From positions 100,289 to 164,288 of the forward strand of contig DXGQ01000017.1 of assembly GCA_019113845.1 (NCBI GenBank): 64,000 bases of DNA, in the 5' to 3' direction. This stretch comes from Candidatus Anaerobutyricum avicola (GTDB taxonomy: Bacteria > Bacillota > Clostridia > Lachnospirales > Lachnospiraceae). Positions 54,184 through 63,849 of the stretch are shown piece by piece (the stretch's first letter is position 1; each line of letters begins with the position of its first letter). The notes beneath the pieces were generated by a model. The model worked only from the letters and a program-made list of their open reading frames with translations. It ran no database searches and was not told where the DNA came from. Both the position numbers and the translations under genes were made by a program.

Positions 54184-56738
54184 TGATGAAAGAAACAATG
54201 CGAATGGTCATCCTTCATACGGTGGTCGGCGTCCTGTTCTTTGTGGGCGCGCTGACGTTCTTTAATTACAGGATTTCTGCGGAAAAGGGCAATCCTGTGA
54301 CAGAACTGCAAAACTCCACCTATCCGGTCATGGAGATCGGGAGCTCCGTCTCGGATTACAACGTGATGTCCGCATACCGGAATGATGTGGATCTGTCTCT
54401 GGTCCGTGACCAGGTGACAGTGGTGGACCATTCCGGGACACTGGAGCTTAAGCTCCATAACTATGATTATGATATCACGGCCATCCAGTATGTCCTGTTT
54501 GAAAGCACACCGGATGAGCCTCTGGAGGAGGGGACCGTCAATCAGCTCACAGATAATGAGGAAGAAAATGTGCGGACGGGCACCCTGACCTTTGAACATA
54601 CGCTGGAACAGGGGAAGAATTTTTATCTGCAACTGGCAGTCCGACTGGATAACAGCACGAGAGTATATTTCTACACAAAGGTGCAAAACGGAGCGGGATA
54701 TAATCTGGAAGAGTATTTTACATATGCTCTTAAGTTCCACGATAATCTCTTCGATAAGACCAAGATGGAGGAGAACGCCTCGTATCTGGAGCCGACAGCC
54801 GGCGTTTCCTCCTCCTCTCTGGAATATGTGGACATCCATTCCAGTACGGAGGCGGTATTCTTCGGAAGCATGGAAGTCCGGCAGGTATCCGAACCACGCA
54901 TCAAGGTGAGGGAGATCAATGACACTTATGCGGTGCTGGAGCTTGACACCGTGCTTTCCAGCGAGGTCAGAGACGGAGTGGTGCAGTACTATGATGTCAG
55001 CGAGACTTACCGGATGCGCTATACGGCGGAGCGGATGTATCTTCTTGATTATCAGCGGACGATGGACGCTTATTATAATGAAGAGATCATTGATTCCGCG
55101 GACAGCTGCTTAAGCCTGGGCATTCAGAACGAGGACAATGTGGAGTACATCTCCTCTGCCGAAGGCCACAAACTTGCTTTCAGTGCGCAGGGGCAGCTCT
55201 GGTATTACAATTATGATGATTCTGATGTGACGCAGGTGTACAGCTTCTCCTCCGAGAACCTGGCAGACGTCCGCAACGATCAGGATGAACATGGCATCAA
55301 GATACTGGATTTTGACGACGACGGAAATATCCTCTATCTGGTGTACGGCTACATCAGCCGGGGACGCCACGAGGGAGATAACGGTATCCAGATCATGCGC
55401 TATGATGCGGCGACCAGCTGCAACGAAGAGCTGGCTTTCCTCATTTCCTCTATCCCATACAGCAGTATGCGGGAGGATATTGAGAAGCTGGCCTACCTGA
55501 ACTCTGACAATATTTTTTACTGTGTGCTGGATGGAGATCTGCACGAGATCGATCTGGAAGAAAAGACCGATGAGATTCTGGTTTCCGGCATGATCAACGA
55601 GAGTCTGACCGCCTCCGCGGACAAGAGCATCATCGCCATCGAGAAGGAGACGGATATCTGGAACAACACGGAGATTCAGATGACAGATCTGGAGAGCGGA
55701 AAGACGCAGACGTTTACCTGCGGGGAAAATGAGAGGATCCGTTCCATAGGATTTTTGTCCAACGACTTTATCTACGGCATCGCGAACACGGCGGATGTGT
55801 CCGCGGAGGCGAGCGGCGCCGTCACATTTCCTGTGAAAGAGATCCGGATCATGGACATCGATGGAAATGAAGTGAGAAATTATAAGCAGAAGAACCGTTA
55901 TATTCTGGAGACGAATATCAGCGGAAGCGTGCTGGAGATGACGCTCGGAAGAAAGAACGGTAAGAACTTCCGTGCTTCCGGCGGCAAAGATTATATCCGC
56001 TACAAGGAAGAGAGCCGGGAGGACAGCGTGTCTCTGATCAGTAAATACTCCGGCACATTCGGGGAACAGCTTTACTTCAAGTTCCCGGAGTATGTTTATA
56101 TCCAGATCGAGCCGGATCTCATCCCTGCCAGAATCCTGGCCAGCGAGGATGACGCGTCCCTGGAGCTTTCCCGGAGCGGAAATGCCGTGCGGCAGTATTT
56201 CGTCTATGCGGACGGAGAGACTGCGGCGGCGTACACCAGCCTCTCAGAGGCGGTAAATGCCGCGGTGGAGGCGAGAGGAAATGTGATCGACAGCCGGGAA
56301 AAGGTTGTGTGGGAATGTGTGTTTGACGACTATGCCATCGTGGCAGGTATGGATGATGTGACGAAGGTGTCCGGCGACGGCAGGTCACTGGCAGGCTGTC
56401 TGTCCATGATTGCCCGCGTCAACGGAACCAATGTTGCCGCGGGAAGCATTGACACGAAGGCGGGATCTGTGGAAGAACTGCTGTCTGAGTACAGCGGACA
56501 GGAGACACTGAATCTCATCGGATGCTCTCTCGATGACGTGCTTTACTATATCAGCAAGGGAAGTCCGGTGCTCGCCCGGTATACCGGCGGAAGGTATGTC
56601 ATTGTCATGAGCTATAATTCCACCAAGATCCGTTATCTTGACCCGGTGACCGGCGTTTCCACCGTGGGAGACCGGAGCCAGATCACAGAGAATTTCAGAA
56701 AAGCAGGAAATGTTTTCTACAGCTATCTGGCACAGTAG
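54183..56738 (+). CDS. large anchored extracytoplasmic protein with C39-like end
   Basis: An 851-residue protein. One N-terminal helix (residues 8-28, VILHTVVGVLFFVGALTFF) leaves the rest outside. Residues 40-320 are beta-rich; 340-620 look like a propeller-type repeat (ILDFDDDGNILYLVYGY, IRSIGFLSNDFIYGI). Residues 700-851 resemble the C39-like peptidase fold: Cys near 738 (LAGCLSMIARVNG) and GRYVIVMSYN..YLDPVTG near 803-825. The His expected before YVIV is Arg, so cleavage is doubtful. The start overlaps the methyltransferase stop, and the PBP gene follows. Confidence 0.65.
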   Translation: MMKETMRMVILHTVVGVLFFVGALTFFNYRISAEKGNPVTELQNSTYPVMEIGSSVSDYNVMSAYRNDVDLSLVRDQVTVVDHSGTLELKLHNYDYDITAIQYVLFESTPDEPLEEGTVNQLTDNEEENVRTGTLTFEHTLEQGKNFYLQLAVRLDNSTRVYFYTKVQNGAGYNLEEYFTYALKFHDNLFDKTKMEENASYLEPTAGVSSSSLEYVDIHSSTEAVFFGSMEVRQVSEPRIKVREINDTYAVLELDTVLSSEVRDGVVQYYDVSETYRMRYTAERMYLLDYQRTMDAYYNEEIIDSADSCLSLGIQNEDNVEYISSAEGHKLAFSAQGQLWYYNYDDSDVTQVYSFSSENLADVRNDQDEHGIKILDFDDDGNILYLVYGYISRGRHEGDNGIQIMRYDAATSCNEELAFLISSIPYSSMREDIEKLAYLNSDNIFYCVLDGDLHEIDLEEKTDEILVSGMINESLTASADKSIIAIEKETDIWNNTEIQMTDLESGKTQTFTCGENERIRSIGFLSNDFIYGIANTADVSAEASGAVTFPVKEIRIMDIDGNEVRNYKQKNRYILETNISGSVLEMTLGRKNGKNFRASGGKDYIRYKEESREDSVSLISKYSGTFGEQLYFKFPEYVYIQIEPDLIPARILASEDDASLELSRSGNAVRQYFVYADGETAAAYTSLSEAVNAAVEARGNVIDSREKVVWECVFDDYAIVAGMDDVTKVSGDGRSLAGCLSMIARVNGTNVAAGSIDTKAGSVEELLSEYSGQETLNLIGCSLDDVLYYISKGSPVLARYTGGRYVIVMSYNSTKIRYLDPVTGVSTVGDRSQITENFRKAGNVFYSYLAQ

Positions 56739-56808
56739 AATGCATAAAACGCCTGATTCAGGCAGATACTGGAAACGATAAAGTACAAGAAGCATCATGG
56801 AGGTAGAT

Positions 56809-59409
56809 ATGAGCAGGAGTGAACACGGGGGCAGCGGCCAGCAGCCCCGGAGCAGAAAACAAAAAAAGAACAGTATGACATGGAGAGTCCTTAAAATTCT
56901 TGCCATCTGTCTGCTTGTGGCTTTCGCTGCGCTGGCGGTTCTCGCCGTCGTGCGGATAGGGATTCCTGTCGCGTCCATGTACAGGAACGCCGTGGAAGTC
57001 GTGGCGGAAAGCGATGAGAACACATTTAAGGCAGAACAGACCTCTCTGGTCTACGATGCAGAGGGAAATGAGATCAAAAAGCTGAAAGGGGAGAAAGACG
57101 TCCACTATCTGGAGTACGAGGATATCCCGGATGCGGCCAAGCTGGCGATTATCGCCATCGAGGACAAGAACTTTACCTCCCACCGCGGTATCGATATAGA
57201 AGGTATTGCCAGAGCGGCTGTGGCGCTGATCCGGAACCGGGGTGAGATCACTCAGGGAGGAAGTACCATCACGCAGCAGCTTGCCCGGAATGTGTTCCTG
57301 AACTTTGAGACGACCTACAGCAGAAAGATTCAGGAAATGTTTATTGCCATCGCGATGGAGCAGAAATACACCAAGGAGCAGATCCTGGAGTTTTATCTCA
57401 ATAACGTCAACTTCTCCAACGGATATTATGGGATTGAGTCGGCTTCTGAGGCATATTTCGACAAGGAAGCCAAAGATCTGACCATCTCCCAGATCGCTTT
57501 TCTCTGCGCCATCCCGAATAGTCCGACCCGCTATGATCCGTACGAGCACCCGGAGGCTACGCTGGAGAGACGGGACCGGATATTGGAAAATATGTACGAG
57601 GAAGGCTATATCAGCCAGTCGCAGTATGAGAAGTCTGTCAGCGAGGAGATCAGGGTGCTTCCGAAAAAAGAGAATCAGTCCAACGACTATGCGGAGACTT
57701 ATATTATCAAGTGCGCGGCGGAGAGTCTCATGAAGGAGAGAGGATTTGAGTTCCGGTATACCTTCGATGATGAGGAGGAAAAAGAATCTTACGACGAAGA
57801 GTATGACGAACTGTACAGCATCTGCCGTCAGAGTCTGTATACGGCCGGCTACCGTATCTATACCTCCATCGATATGGATATGCAGAGCCAGCTGCAGGAG
57901 TCTGTCTCTTCACAGCTTGCCATGTTCACGGACAAAACGGACGACGGCATCTATGAGGTACAGGGCGCGGCTGTCTGCATCAATAATGATACCGGCCGGG
58001 TGGCAGCGATCGTGGGAGGCCGTGAGGCAGATCAGGAGGGTTACGGTCTGAACCGTGCCTATCAGAGTTTCCGGCAGCCGGGAAGCTCCATCAAGCCTCT
58101 GCTGGTCTATGCGCCGGCGCTGGAGCAGGGATACACGGCTTACAGCACGTTGGATGACAGCAGAATGACCGGAGAGGACGCGGTGTCCAACTCCGGCGGC
58201 AGCTACCTGGGATCGATCTCCCTGCGCCGGGCCGTGCAGAAATCCAGCAATGTGGCGACCTACCGTCTGTATCAGGAGCTTGGTCCGGAGGAATGTCTGA
58301 AATATCTGGAAAATATGAATTTTGCCGGTCTTGAACCGGAAGATTATGAATACGACACCACCTGTCTGGGCGGTTTTACGAGGGGAACCACCGCTGTGGA
58401 AATGGCAGCCGGTTACGCGACCCTCGCCAACGATGGCCGGTACCGGACGCCAACCTGTATCATAAGAATCACCGATGCGGAAGGAAATGTCATTGTACCG
58501 AATGAGGAGGAGAGCAAAGAGATCTACTCCAGCAGCGCGGCGCGGAGCATGACGGATATCCTGGAAAGCTGTGTGACGGACAGTTCAGCAACTGCTTCCG
58601 GCTGTGATCTGGATGTGGATATTCCTGTGGCATGTAAGACGGGAACCACGTCCAACTACGTGGACGGATGGCTCTGCGGATACTCCCCATACTACACCAC
58701 CGCTGTCTGGGTGGGCATGGATGTGTATGAATCGGTGGATGGCCTGACCGGAAGTTCTTATCCGGAAGATATCTGGAAGAACTTTATGGATAAGGTGCAT
58801 GTTGCTCTGCCGGAACGGGGATTTGATGATTCCATCGTCGATGACGATGACGACGATTCCGGCGCCACACGGGCAACGACCCGTGCCACCACAGAGGAGG
58901 AGACGGAGCAGAAGATCGACATGGACAATGAAAAGAAGGACGAGGATAGAGATAAGAAACGTCCAAACCGGAAAAATGAGAGAGAGGAAGAAGAGGCGGC
59001 ACAGCAGCAACAGCAACAGCAGGATCACAACAGTGCAGCACCGGCTCCTGGCGCTTCGAATAATACGACAGCTACCACGGAGAGCGCACCGGCCGGCGGT
59101 CAGTCCGGCGGCAGTGGAAGCACGGAAGGCGGCAGCTCCGGCGGAAATACAGGAAACAGCGGAAGCAGTTCAAACGGTTCCGGCAGTAATTCCTCCGGCA
59201 GTGAGTCCGGCGGAAGCGCAGGAGGAGAACAGCAGTCCGGCGGCGGTTCTGACAATGATTCCGGTGGAGAAGAAGGCGGCGGTTCCGATAACCACAGCGG
59301 CGGCAATGACGGCGGCGCCGACAACCACAGCAACAACCACAATGGCGGTGGCGAAGGCGGCGGAAATAATAATAACGGTGGGGAAGCCGCCCCGCAGTCT
59401 GAAGAATAG
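56809..59409 (+). CDS. pbpA: class A penicillin-binding protein
   Basis: Bifunctional peptidoglycan synthase of 866 residues. After a short tail and anchor helix (residues 20-50), the GT51 domain shows EDKNFTSHRGID and GGSTITQQLARN with FYLNNVNFSNGYYG. The transpeptidase has GSSIKPLLVYAPAL (Ser nucleophile), SSN in KSSNVATYR, and KTGTTSNYVDGW. Residues from about 690 on are low-complexity: acidic, Gln-rich, then Gly/Ser/Asn-rich. Such tails are frequent in Lachnospiraceae PBPs. ATG 56809 follows GGAGGTAGAT. Confidence 0.93.
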   Translation: MSRSEHGGSGQQPRSRKQKKNSMTWRVLKILAICLLVAFAALAVLAVVRIGIPVASMYRNAVEVVAESDENTFKAEQTSLVYDAEGNEIKKLKGEKDVHYLEYEDIPDAAKLAIIAIEDKNFTSHRGIDIEGIARAAVALIRNRGEITQGGSTITQQLARNVFLNFETTYSRKIQEMFIAIAMEQKYTKEQILEFYLNNVNFSNGYYGIESASEAYFDKEAKDLTISQIAFLCAIPNSPTRYDPYEHPEATLERRDRILENMYEEGYISQSQYEKSVSEEIRVLPKKENQSNDYAETYIIKCAAESLMKERGFEFRYTFDDEEEKESYDEEYDELYSICRQSLYTAGYRIYTSIDMDMQSQLQESVSSQLAMFTDKTDDGIYEVQGAAVCINNDTGRVAAIVGGREADQEGYGLNRAYQSFRQPGSSIKPLLVYAPALEQGYTAYSTLDDSRMTGEDAVSNSGGSYLGSISLRRAVQKSSNVATYRLYQELGPEECLKYLENMNFAGLEPEDYEYDTTCLGGFTRGTTAVEMAAGYATLANDGRYRTPTCIIRITDAEGNVIVPNEEESKEIYSSSAARSMTDILESCVTDSSATASGCDLDVDIPVACKTGTTSNYVDGWLCGYSPYYTTAVWVGMDVYESVDGLTGSSYPEDIWKNFMDKVHVALPERGFDDSIVDDDDDDSGATRATTRATTEEETEQKIDMDNEKKDEDRDKKRPNRKNEREEEEAAQQQQQQQDHNSAAPAPGASNNTTATTESAPAGGQSGGSGSTEGGSSGGNTGNSGSSSNGSGSNSSGSESGGSAGGEQQSGGGSDNDSGGEEGGGSDNHSGGNDGGADNHSNNHNGGGEGGGNNNNGGEAAPQSEE

Positions 59410-59591
59410 ATATATTCGCCTGTGAAGCATCCGCCTGTGAAGCCGATGCAGGCGACTGCGCCTGACGTGCCGTATTCTTTGCCCTGCAGAAGGAAAATGT
59501 ATTCTTCGTCGTCATACTGAAAATGAGCTGGTCAGTATACGAGAAGGATGTTTCGGAAAAGAGAGAACGCAGAAAAAGAAACGCAGAAGAT

Positions 59592-59635
59592 AAAAAACTC
59601 TGTCAGAGAGGAAACCCTCTGGCAGAGTTTTTTTG
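59592..59635. terminator. bidirectional terminator
   Basis: AAAACTCTG.CAGAG pairs with CTCTG.CAGAGTTTT and is followed by T. It separates the convergent PBP and prs genes. Confidence 0.88.
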
Positions 59636-59693
59636 TAAAAAGAATTCGAAATCTCCTGTAAATAGCCGGTAAGGCTGCAGGAAAATCTTAAGA

Positions 59694-60887
59694 TCAATCT
59701 TCTTCTTTGATCGTGTGTGTCGTCTCATACTCAGCAAGACGTTTTTTGATACGGTCATGCGGGTTGAGAAGAGCGCTGATGGAAGCCTCATGATTCAGAG
59801 AATCGATGAGAAGCGCGATGTATTTGGAGACATCGCAGCTTACATACCACGGACGTTCCAGAAGTTCCGGAGTCTGATAGGTACAGTTTGTAGTGATGAC
59901 CTTATAGATCAGTCCTTCCTCATATGCCTTGTCAAAGGAAGCAAGACCGTTGGTGAACATGCCGAAAGTGGAGATGCAGAACACTCTCCGGGCATTTCTC
60001 CGTTTTAACTCTCTCGCCACGTCCAGCATACTCTCACCGGAGGAGATCATGTCATCAATGACCATGACATCTTTGCCCTCCACGGAATCGCCCAGGTATT
60101 CGTGAGCGACGATAGGATTCCGTCCGTCAATGACGGTAGAGTAATCACGACGTTTGTAGAACATACCGATATTAACGCCCAGCACGTTGGCAAAGTACAT
60201 CGCTCTCTGCATCGCTCCCTCATCCGGGCTGATGATCATCATATGTTCCGGATCAATCTCCAGGTCGTCAGTGGAACGAAGCAGCGCCTTGATGAACTGG
60301 TAGGTCGGCATAATATTATCAAAACCATTTAACGGGATGGCATTCTGTACCCGCGGGTCATGCGCGTCAAAGGTAAGAACATTATCCACGCCCATGCTGG
60401 CAAGTTCCTGCAGAGCGAATGCACAGTCCAGAGACTCTCTGGAGCTTCTCTTGTGCTGACGGCTCTCATAGAGGAACGGCAGAATGACGGTGATGCTCTT
60501 CGGCTTACCGGAAGCAGCCGCGATCAGGCGTTTCACATCCGCGTAGATGTCATCCGGGGACATATGATTCTTATGTCCGCAGACAGTGTATTCCAGACTA
60601 TAGTTCAGTACGTCGGCGATAATATACAGATCCGCGCCCCGGACAGAATCGGAGATCAGAGCCTTCGCCTCGCCGGTTCCGAAACGGGCGCAGGTGGACG
60701 GGATAATGAACGACTCTTTCTCATAGTCTTTGAAGACAACATTACTTTTATGTGTATGGTTACGCTCTTTACGCCAGTTTACAATATACTGGTCAATCCT
60801 GTCTCCAAGCTCTGCGCAGCTTGGGTGAACGATTATTCCGAGTCTTCCGACAGGGACAGTTGAAAACTTGCTATCATCTGGCTTCAT
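59694..60887 (-). CDS. prs: ribose-phosphate pyrophosphokinase
   Basis: Makes PRPP for nucleotide, His and Trp synthesis. At 397 residues it is longer than the usual 315. The PRPP loop is VMVIDDMISSGES, and FLYESRQHKRSSRESLDC and DEGAMQRAMYFANVLG match ribose 5-phosphate and ATP regions. Extensions lie at both ends. AAGGAGACC precedes the start. Confidence 0.88.
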   Translation of the reverse strand: MKPDDSKFSTVPVGRLGIIVHPSCAELGDRIDQYIVNWRKERNHTHKSNVVFKDYEKESFIIPSTCARFGTGEAKALISDSVRGADLYIIADVLNYSLEYTVCGHKNHMSPDDIYADVKRLIAAASGKPKSITVILPFLYESRQHKRSSRESLDCAFALQELASMGVDNVLTFDAHDPRVQNAIPLNGFDNIMPTYQFIKALLRSTDDLEIDPEHMMIISPDEGAMQRAMYFANVLGVNIGMFYKRRDYSTVIDGRNPIVAHEYLGDSVEGKDVMVIDDMISSGESMLDVARELKRRNARRVFCISTFGMFTNGLASFDKAYEEGLIYKVITTNCTYQTPELLERPWYVSCDVSKYIALLIDSLNHEASISALLNPHDRIKKRLAEYETTHTIKEED

Positions 60888-60939
60888 AAAATGGTCTCCT
60901 TCTTATTTTATCTTTGTAAGTAAATAAACGATCATGATG

Positions 60940-60969
60940 TTTATAACATTATCCCGGCTGATTAGTCAA
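60940..60969 (-). promoter_or_regulatory. SigmaA promoter of prs
   Basis: Minus-strand TTGACT, 18 bases, TATAAA. The -35 overlaps the stop codon of dnaC. Confidence 0.55.
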
Positions 60970-61954
60970 GAGAAGAAACAGCCTTTTTGATGCGAATATC
61001 TTCTCCGTAAATGTGAAAATATTCATAAGATTCGATAAATCGGGAAGAAATCCTCTCCGTGTAGGTCTGGCTGAGCTGCTTTAAGGATAAATTTGTGCTG
61101 ATGATGGTAGATTTCCTGTGAAGAATCCGCTCATTGATGCACAGGAAAAGCTGTGAGTTGATAAATCCGTTATTAAGCTCCGTCCCCAGATCATCGATGA
61201 TCAGCAGGTCGCAGTGCAGGAGAAAAGAAAGCGTGTCCGCATTCTCCTGTCCGCGGCGGAAAGTGTAATCCGCCAGCTGAGAAAAAAACTGATGGGCGCT
61301 CATGTAAATGACGCTCTTTCCGGCTTTCAGGATCTCTCCCGCGATGCAGTTGGCAAGATAGGTTTTGCCAACACCGGTGTTGCCGGAAATAAGAAGGTTG
61401 CCGCCCGGATGACTGTCAAAGGAGGCGATGAACCGACGGCAGCGGCCGAGGATCTCTCTCATGTTCTCCCGGGGAGACAGAGCGCCGTTCCTTTCCGGCC
61501 GGTCAGAATAATAATCCAGGCGGAAGTTCTGAAAATTCTCCACGCGGATCAGTTCCCGCAGGTTGGACTGATCATACAGCACATGAAGAATGTGCTGCTG
61601 AAAACAGTGACATTTTTCCGAACCGATGTAGCCGGTATCCCTGCAGTCAGGGCAGGTATAGATATCGTCCAGATAATCTGCCGGGTACTGATGTATCACC
61701 AGCAGATTGACCTTCTCCATGGAGAGGTCATAGATCTTCTGGCGAAGAGCCGCTCTGCCGTCTGTCTCCGGGTGAAAAAGCTGATACTTTGCCGCCTCAA
61801 TGGAGATATGGGCGATCTTTTCATCGATGGCGCGGATCTCCGGGACAGCGTCATAGATCTCTTCCTTGCGCCGCTGGTGTTCCATGAGATTCTCATGGCG
61901 GGTTCTCGCGTAGGAATCCATGATAGCCTGATATTGTGTCCGTGATAGTGCCAT
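60962..61954 (-). CDS. dnaC: DNA replication helicase loader (DnaC/DnaI type)
   Basis: AAA+ ATPase that loads the replicative helicase. The 330 residues have a charged N-terminal part, a zinc-binding cluster CPDCRDTGYIGSEKCHC, Walker A LISGNTGVGKTYLA, Walker B LLIIDDLGTE, and the Sensor/Arg-finger region ISTNLSLKQL. AGGAGG precedes ATG 61954. It lies three bases after dnaD, so the two form one unit. Confidence 0.93.
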   Translation of the reverse strand: MALSRTQYQAIMDSYARTRHENLMEHQRRKEEIYDAVPEIRAIDEKIAHISIEAAKYQLFHPETDGRAALRQKIYDLSMEKVNLLVIHQYPADYLDDIYTCPDCRDTGYIGSEKCHCFQQHILHVLYDQSNLRELIRVENFQNFRLDYYSDRPERNGALSPRENMREILGRCRRFIASFDSHPGGNLLISGNTGVGKTYLANCIAGEILKAGKSVIYMSAHQFFSQLADYTFRRGQENADTLSFLLHCDLLIIDDLGTELNNGFINSQLFLCINERILHRKSTIISTNLSLKQLSQTYTERISSRFIESYEYFHIYGEDIRIKKAVSSLD

Positions 61955-61957
61955 AGA

Positions 61958-63052
61958 TTACCTCCTGTTTTTTTCCAGCAGCCGGGACTCCAGATCATCA
62001 TAATCATAGGTACGCTGCTCAAAATTATGAAAGGCATTGGCGGTATTTCTGCTGCTGCCGGTCTGTCCCCCCTGCCGGGAAGCCGTCCGGCTCTGTCCGC
62101 CGTCCGTCTGTGAGGAGGCGTGGAACTTCTGATCCAGCGAGCGGATGTCCGCGGCTGTGCGCACGCCCGACTGTTTCCAGTCATTTAAGATCCGGTTGGC
62201 ATAAGGAAAGCTTGCCTGATGGGTAGCCAGCAGCGTCCGGTTGCAGGCTTCAACGATGATATCGGTCTCGAAACCCAGAGCATTCCATTTGCGGATGTAC
62301 TCAAGCTCCGCCGGCCCCGGATTCCGGTTGATGCCAAAGGCTTTCATCACAGGAAATACATTTTGTGTGTACTGGCTGGATTCCTGTCTCGCCTTCCCGA
62401 TGGTGTCGATCCCCTGCTGGAACCAGCTGATGGCGACACTCTCCATATAGCGCACGCTCTTTTTGCCTCGGCTGATGCAATACTCGATGAGGTACTCCAG
62501 AAGTTCGGATGAAAAATGCAGGGAGTCGGTGATGTAACAGAAACTGTTGATCTCAGACGCTGACAGCGGCCGGCCCAGGTAAGTCTCCGCCATGTAGAGC
62601 GTCTGTTCCAGATCCGTTCCTTTGATAGATCTCTCAATCTCCGATATATTCCGGCTCTTCTTTTCCGGCACCTGCGGCAATGTGGGACAGGAATCGCTGC
62701 CTCCTGCGCCAGCCGGTATCTGCAATGTACGGTCTGCGCCGGTCCGATCCATGATGGTATCGCTGCTTCCCGACTCTCCCTGCGCTGTCTCCTGCGCCGA
62801 CTCGTCCTCCATCACTAAAAGGCCTTCTTTTTCCCAGTATTTCAGCGCCCGGAGGATATCCTTCCGGGTGAGTTCCAGCGTGTCCGCCAGCTGATCAACC
62901 TGAATCGGAAGGTTCTGATTCATAAGCCGGAGGATCAGAAGATAAATCTTCACATATTCTCCGTCCGCCCGGATCATGTAGTGGTCTATAAATTCATTGG
63001 AAAGTATGGTGGTCGTATGATGCAGTGTGTTTTTCAGTGTAATTTTATCCAT
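61958..63052 (-). CDS. dnaD: DnaD-domain replication protein
   Basis: Primosome protein acting with DnaA at the origin. The 364 residues have an N-terminal winged helix (residues 30-85: IQVDQLADTLELTRKDILRAL), a Ser/Gly linker, the DnaD domain (LSASEINSFCYI, YCISRGKKSVRYMESVAI) and a poorly conserved tail with YANRILNDW. ATG 63052 follows AAGAGGTG. Confidence 0.88.
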   Translation of the reverse strand: MDKITLKNTLHHTTTILSNEFIDHYMIRADGEYVKIYLLILRLMNQNLPIQVDQLADTLELTRKDILRALKYWEKEGLLVMEDESAQETAQGESGSSDTIMDRTGADRTLQIPAGAGGSDSCPTLPQVPEKKSRNISEIERSIKGTDLEQTLYMAETYLGRPLSASEINSFCYITDSLHFSSELLEYLIEYCISRGKKSVRYMESVAISWFQQGIDTIGKARQESSQYTQNVFPVMKAFGINRNPGPAELEYIRKWNALGFETDIIVEACNRTLLATHQASFPYANRILNDWKQSGVRTAADIRSLDQKFHASSQTDGGQSRTASRQGGQTGSSRNTANAFHNFEQRTYDYDDLESRLLEKNRR

Positions 63053-63170
63053 TGTCTTCACCTCTTATGCATTGTGGTTTACAGACTTGTTTTGGATTAT
63101 TATGATAGCATATTCGGGCGAAAAAATACAGGAGTTTTGCGGGGGATCCCGGACTGTTCTTAGAGATTGT

Positions 63171-63467
63171 TATGTGATCAAAGACAGCGTTTTTCGCCGT
63201 CTTTTTCTGGAACCGAAGTATGCGTTACAGCTGTACAGAGTACTTCACCCGGAGGATATCACAGCAACAGAGAAACTTATAGATTACTGTGTGGAGCATG
63301 ATGTTCTGCCAGAGTATCTGTTGGACAGAAGGGAGGAGGTGACCAGTATGGTAGATGTAATTTTTGATGACAGCATCCATCAGGTTTTTGAAGAACCTGA
63401 GCGAGATGCTGTTTTTATTTTGTGGATAAAAATGTGGATAACCCGTGCATATCCTGTGAGTAAGTGA
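63171..63467 (+). pseudogene. remnant of a Rpn/PD-(D/E)XK transposase-like nuclease
   Basis: Reads VIKDSVFRRLFLEPKYALQL and YRVLHPEDITAT, which resembles the N-terminus of Rpn-family proteins, then runs directly into EKLIDYCVEHDVLPEYLLDR, which resembles their C-terminus. The catalytic middle is missing, so an internal deletion is inferred. No ribosome site or own start is apparent. Confidence 0.6.
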
Positions 63468-63794
63468 GATGGTATGAAATTGTGGATAATGTGGATAACT
63501 TTGTGGATAAATTAGGTCTTGACCTGTATTTAGGGGTGTTTGGCGGAAAAAAACGGGTAAAAATTGCAAGATATAGGGGTAAATCATAAAGGGGAAGATG
63601 TGGACAAAATGTATACAGTGTGGGGATATGTTGAAAAAGGACGAAAATTGTAAAATGCTTCCTGTGGATAATGGGGATAACTTTTTGGAAGCCCCAAAAT
63701 GGTGGATAATTTTATATGCAGAAAGAGACTGTACACAATAAAACAGTGGATAAAATATCAGATATTTTGGAATTATGAGAAATATTGTGGATAA
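63421..63794 (+). other. DnaA-box cluster (possible oriC region)
   Basis: Exact TGTGGATAA (reverse complement of TTATCCACA) at 63421, 63433, 63481, 63490, 63502, 63663 and 63786. One-mismatch forms occur at 63599, 63672, 63701 and 63745. All have the same orientation. The region 63468-63850 is AT-rich and non-coding and lies beside dnaD-dnaC. It may be the origin or a DnaA-titrating site. Confidence 0.8.
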
Positions 63795-63849
63795 AACGAG
63801 AGGTCAGAAAATTGGGATTTGTCGCGGTGATAAGAAATATAACTTGTAA

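Noticed and set aside
59072..59515. Minus-strand ORFs over the PBP tail
   Set aside because: Products of the low-complexity Gly/Ser/Asn tail read in reverse.
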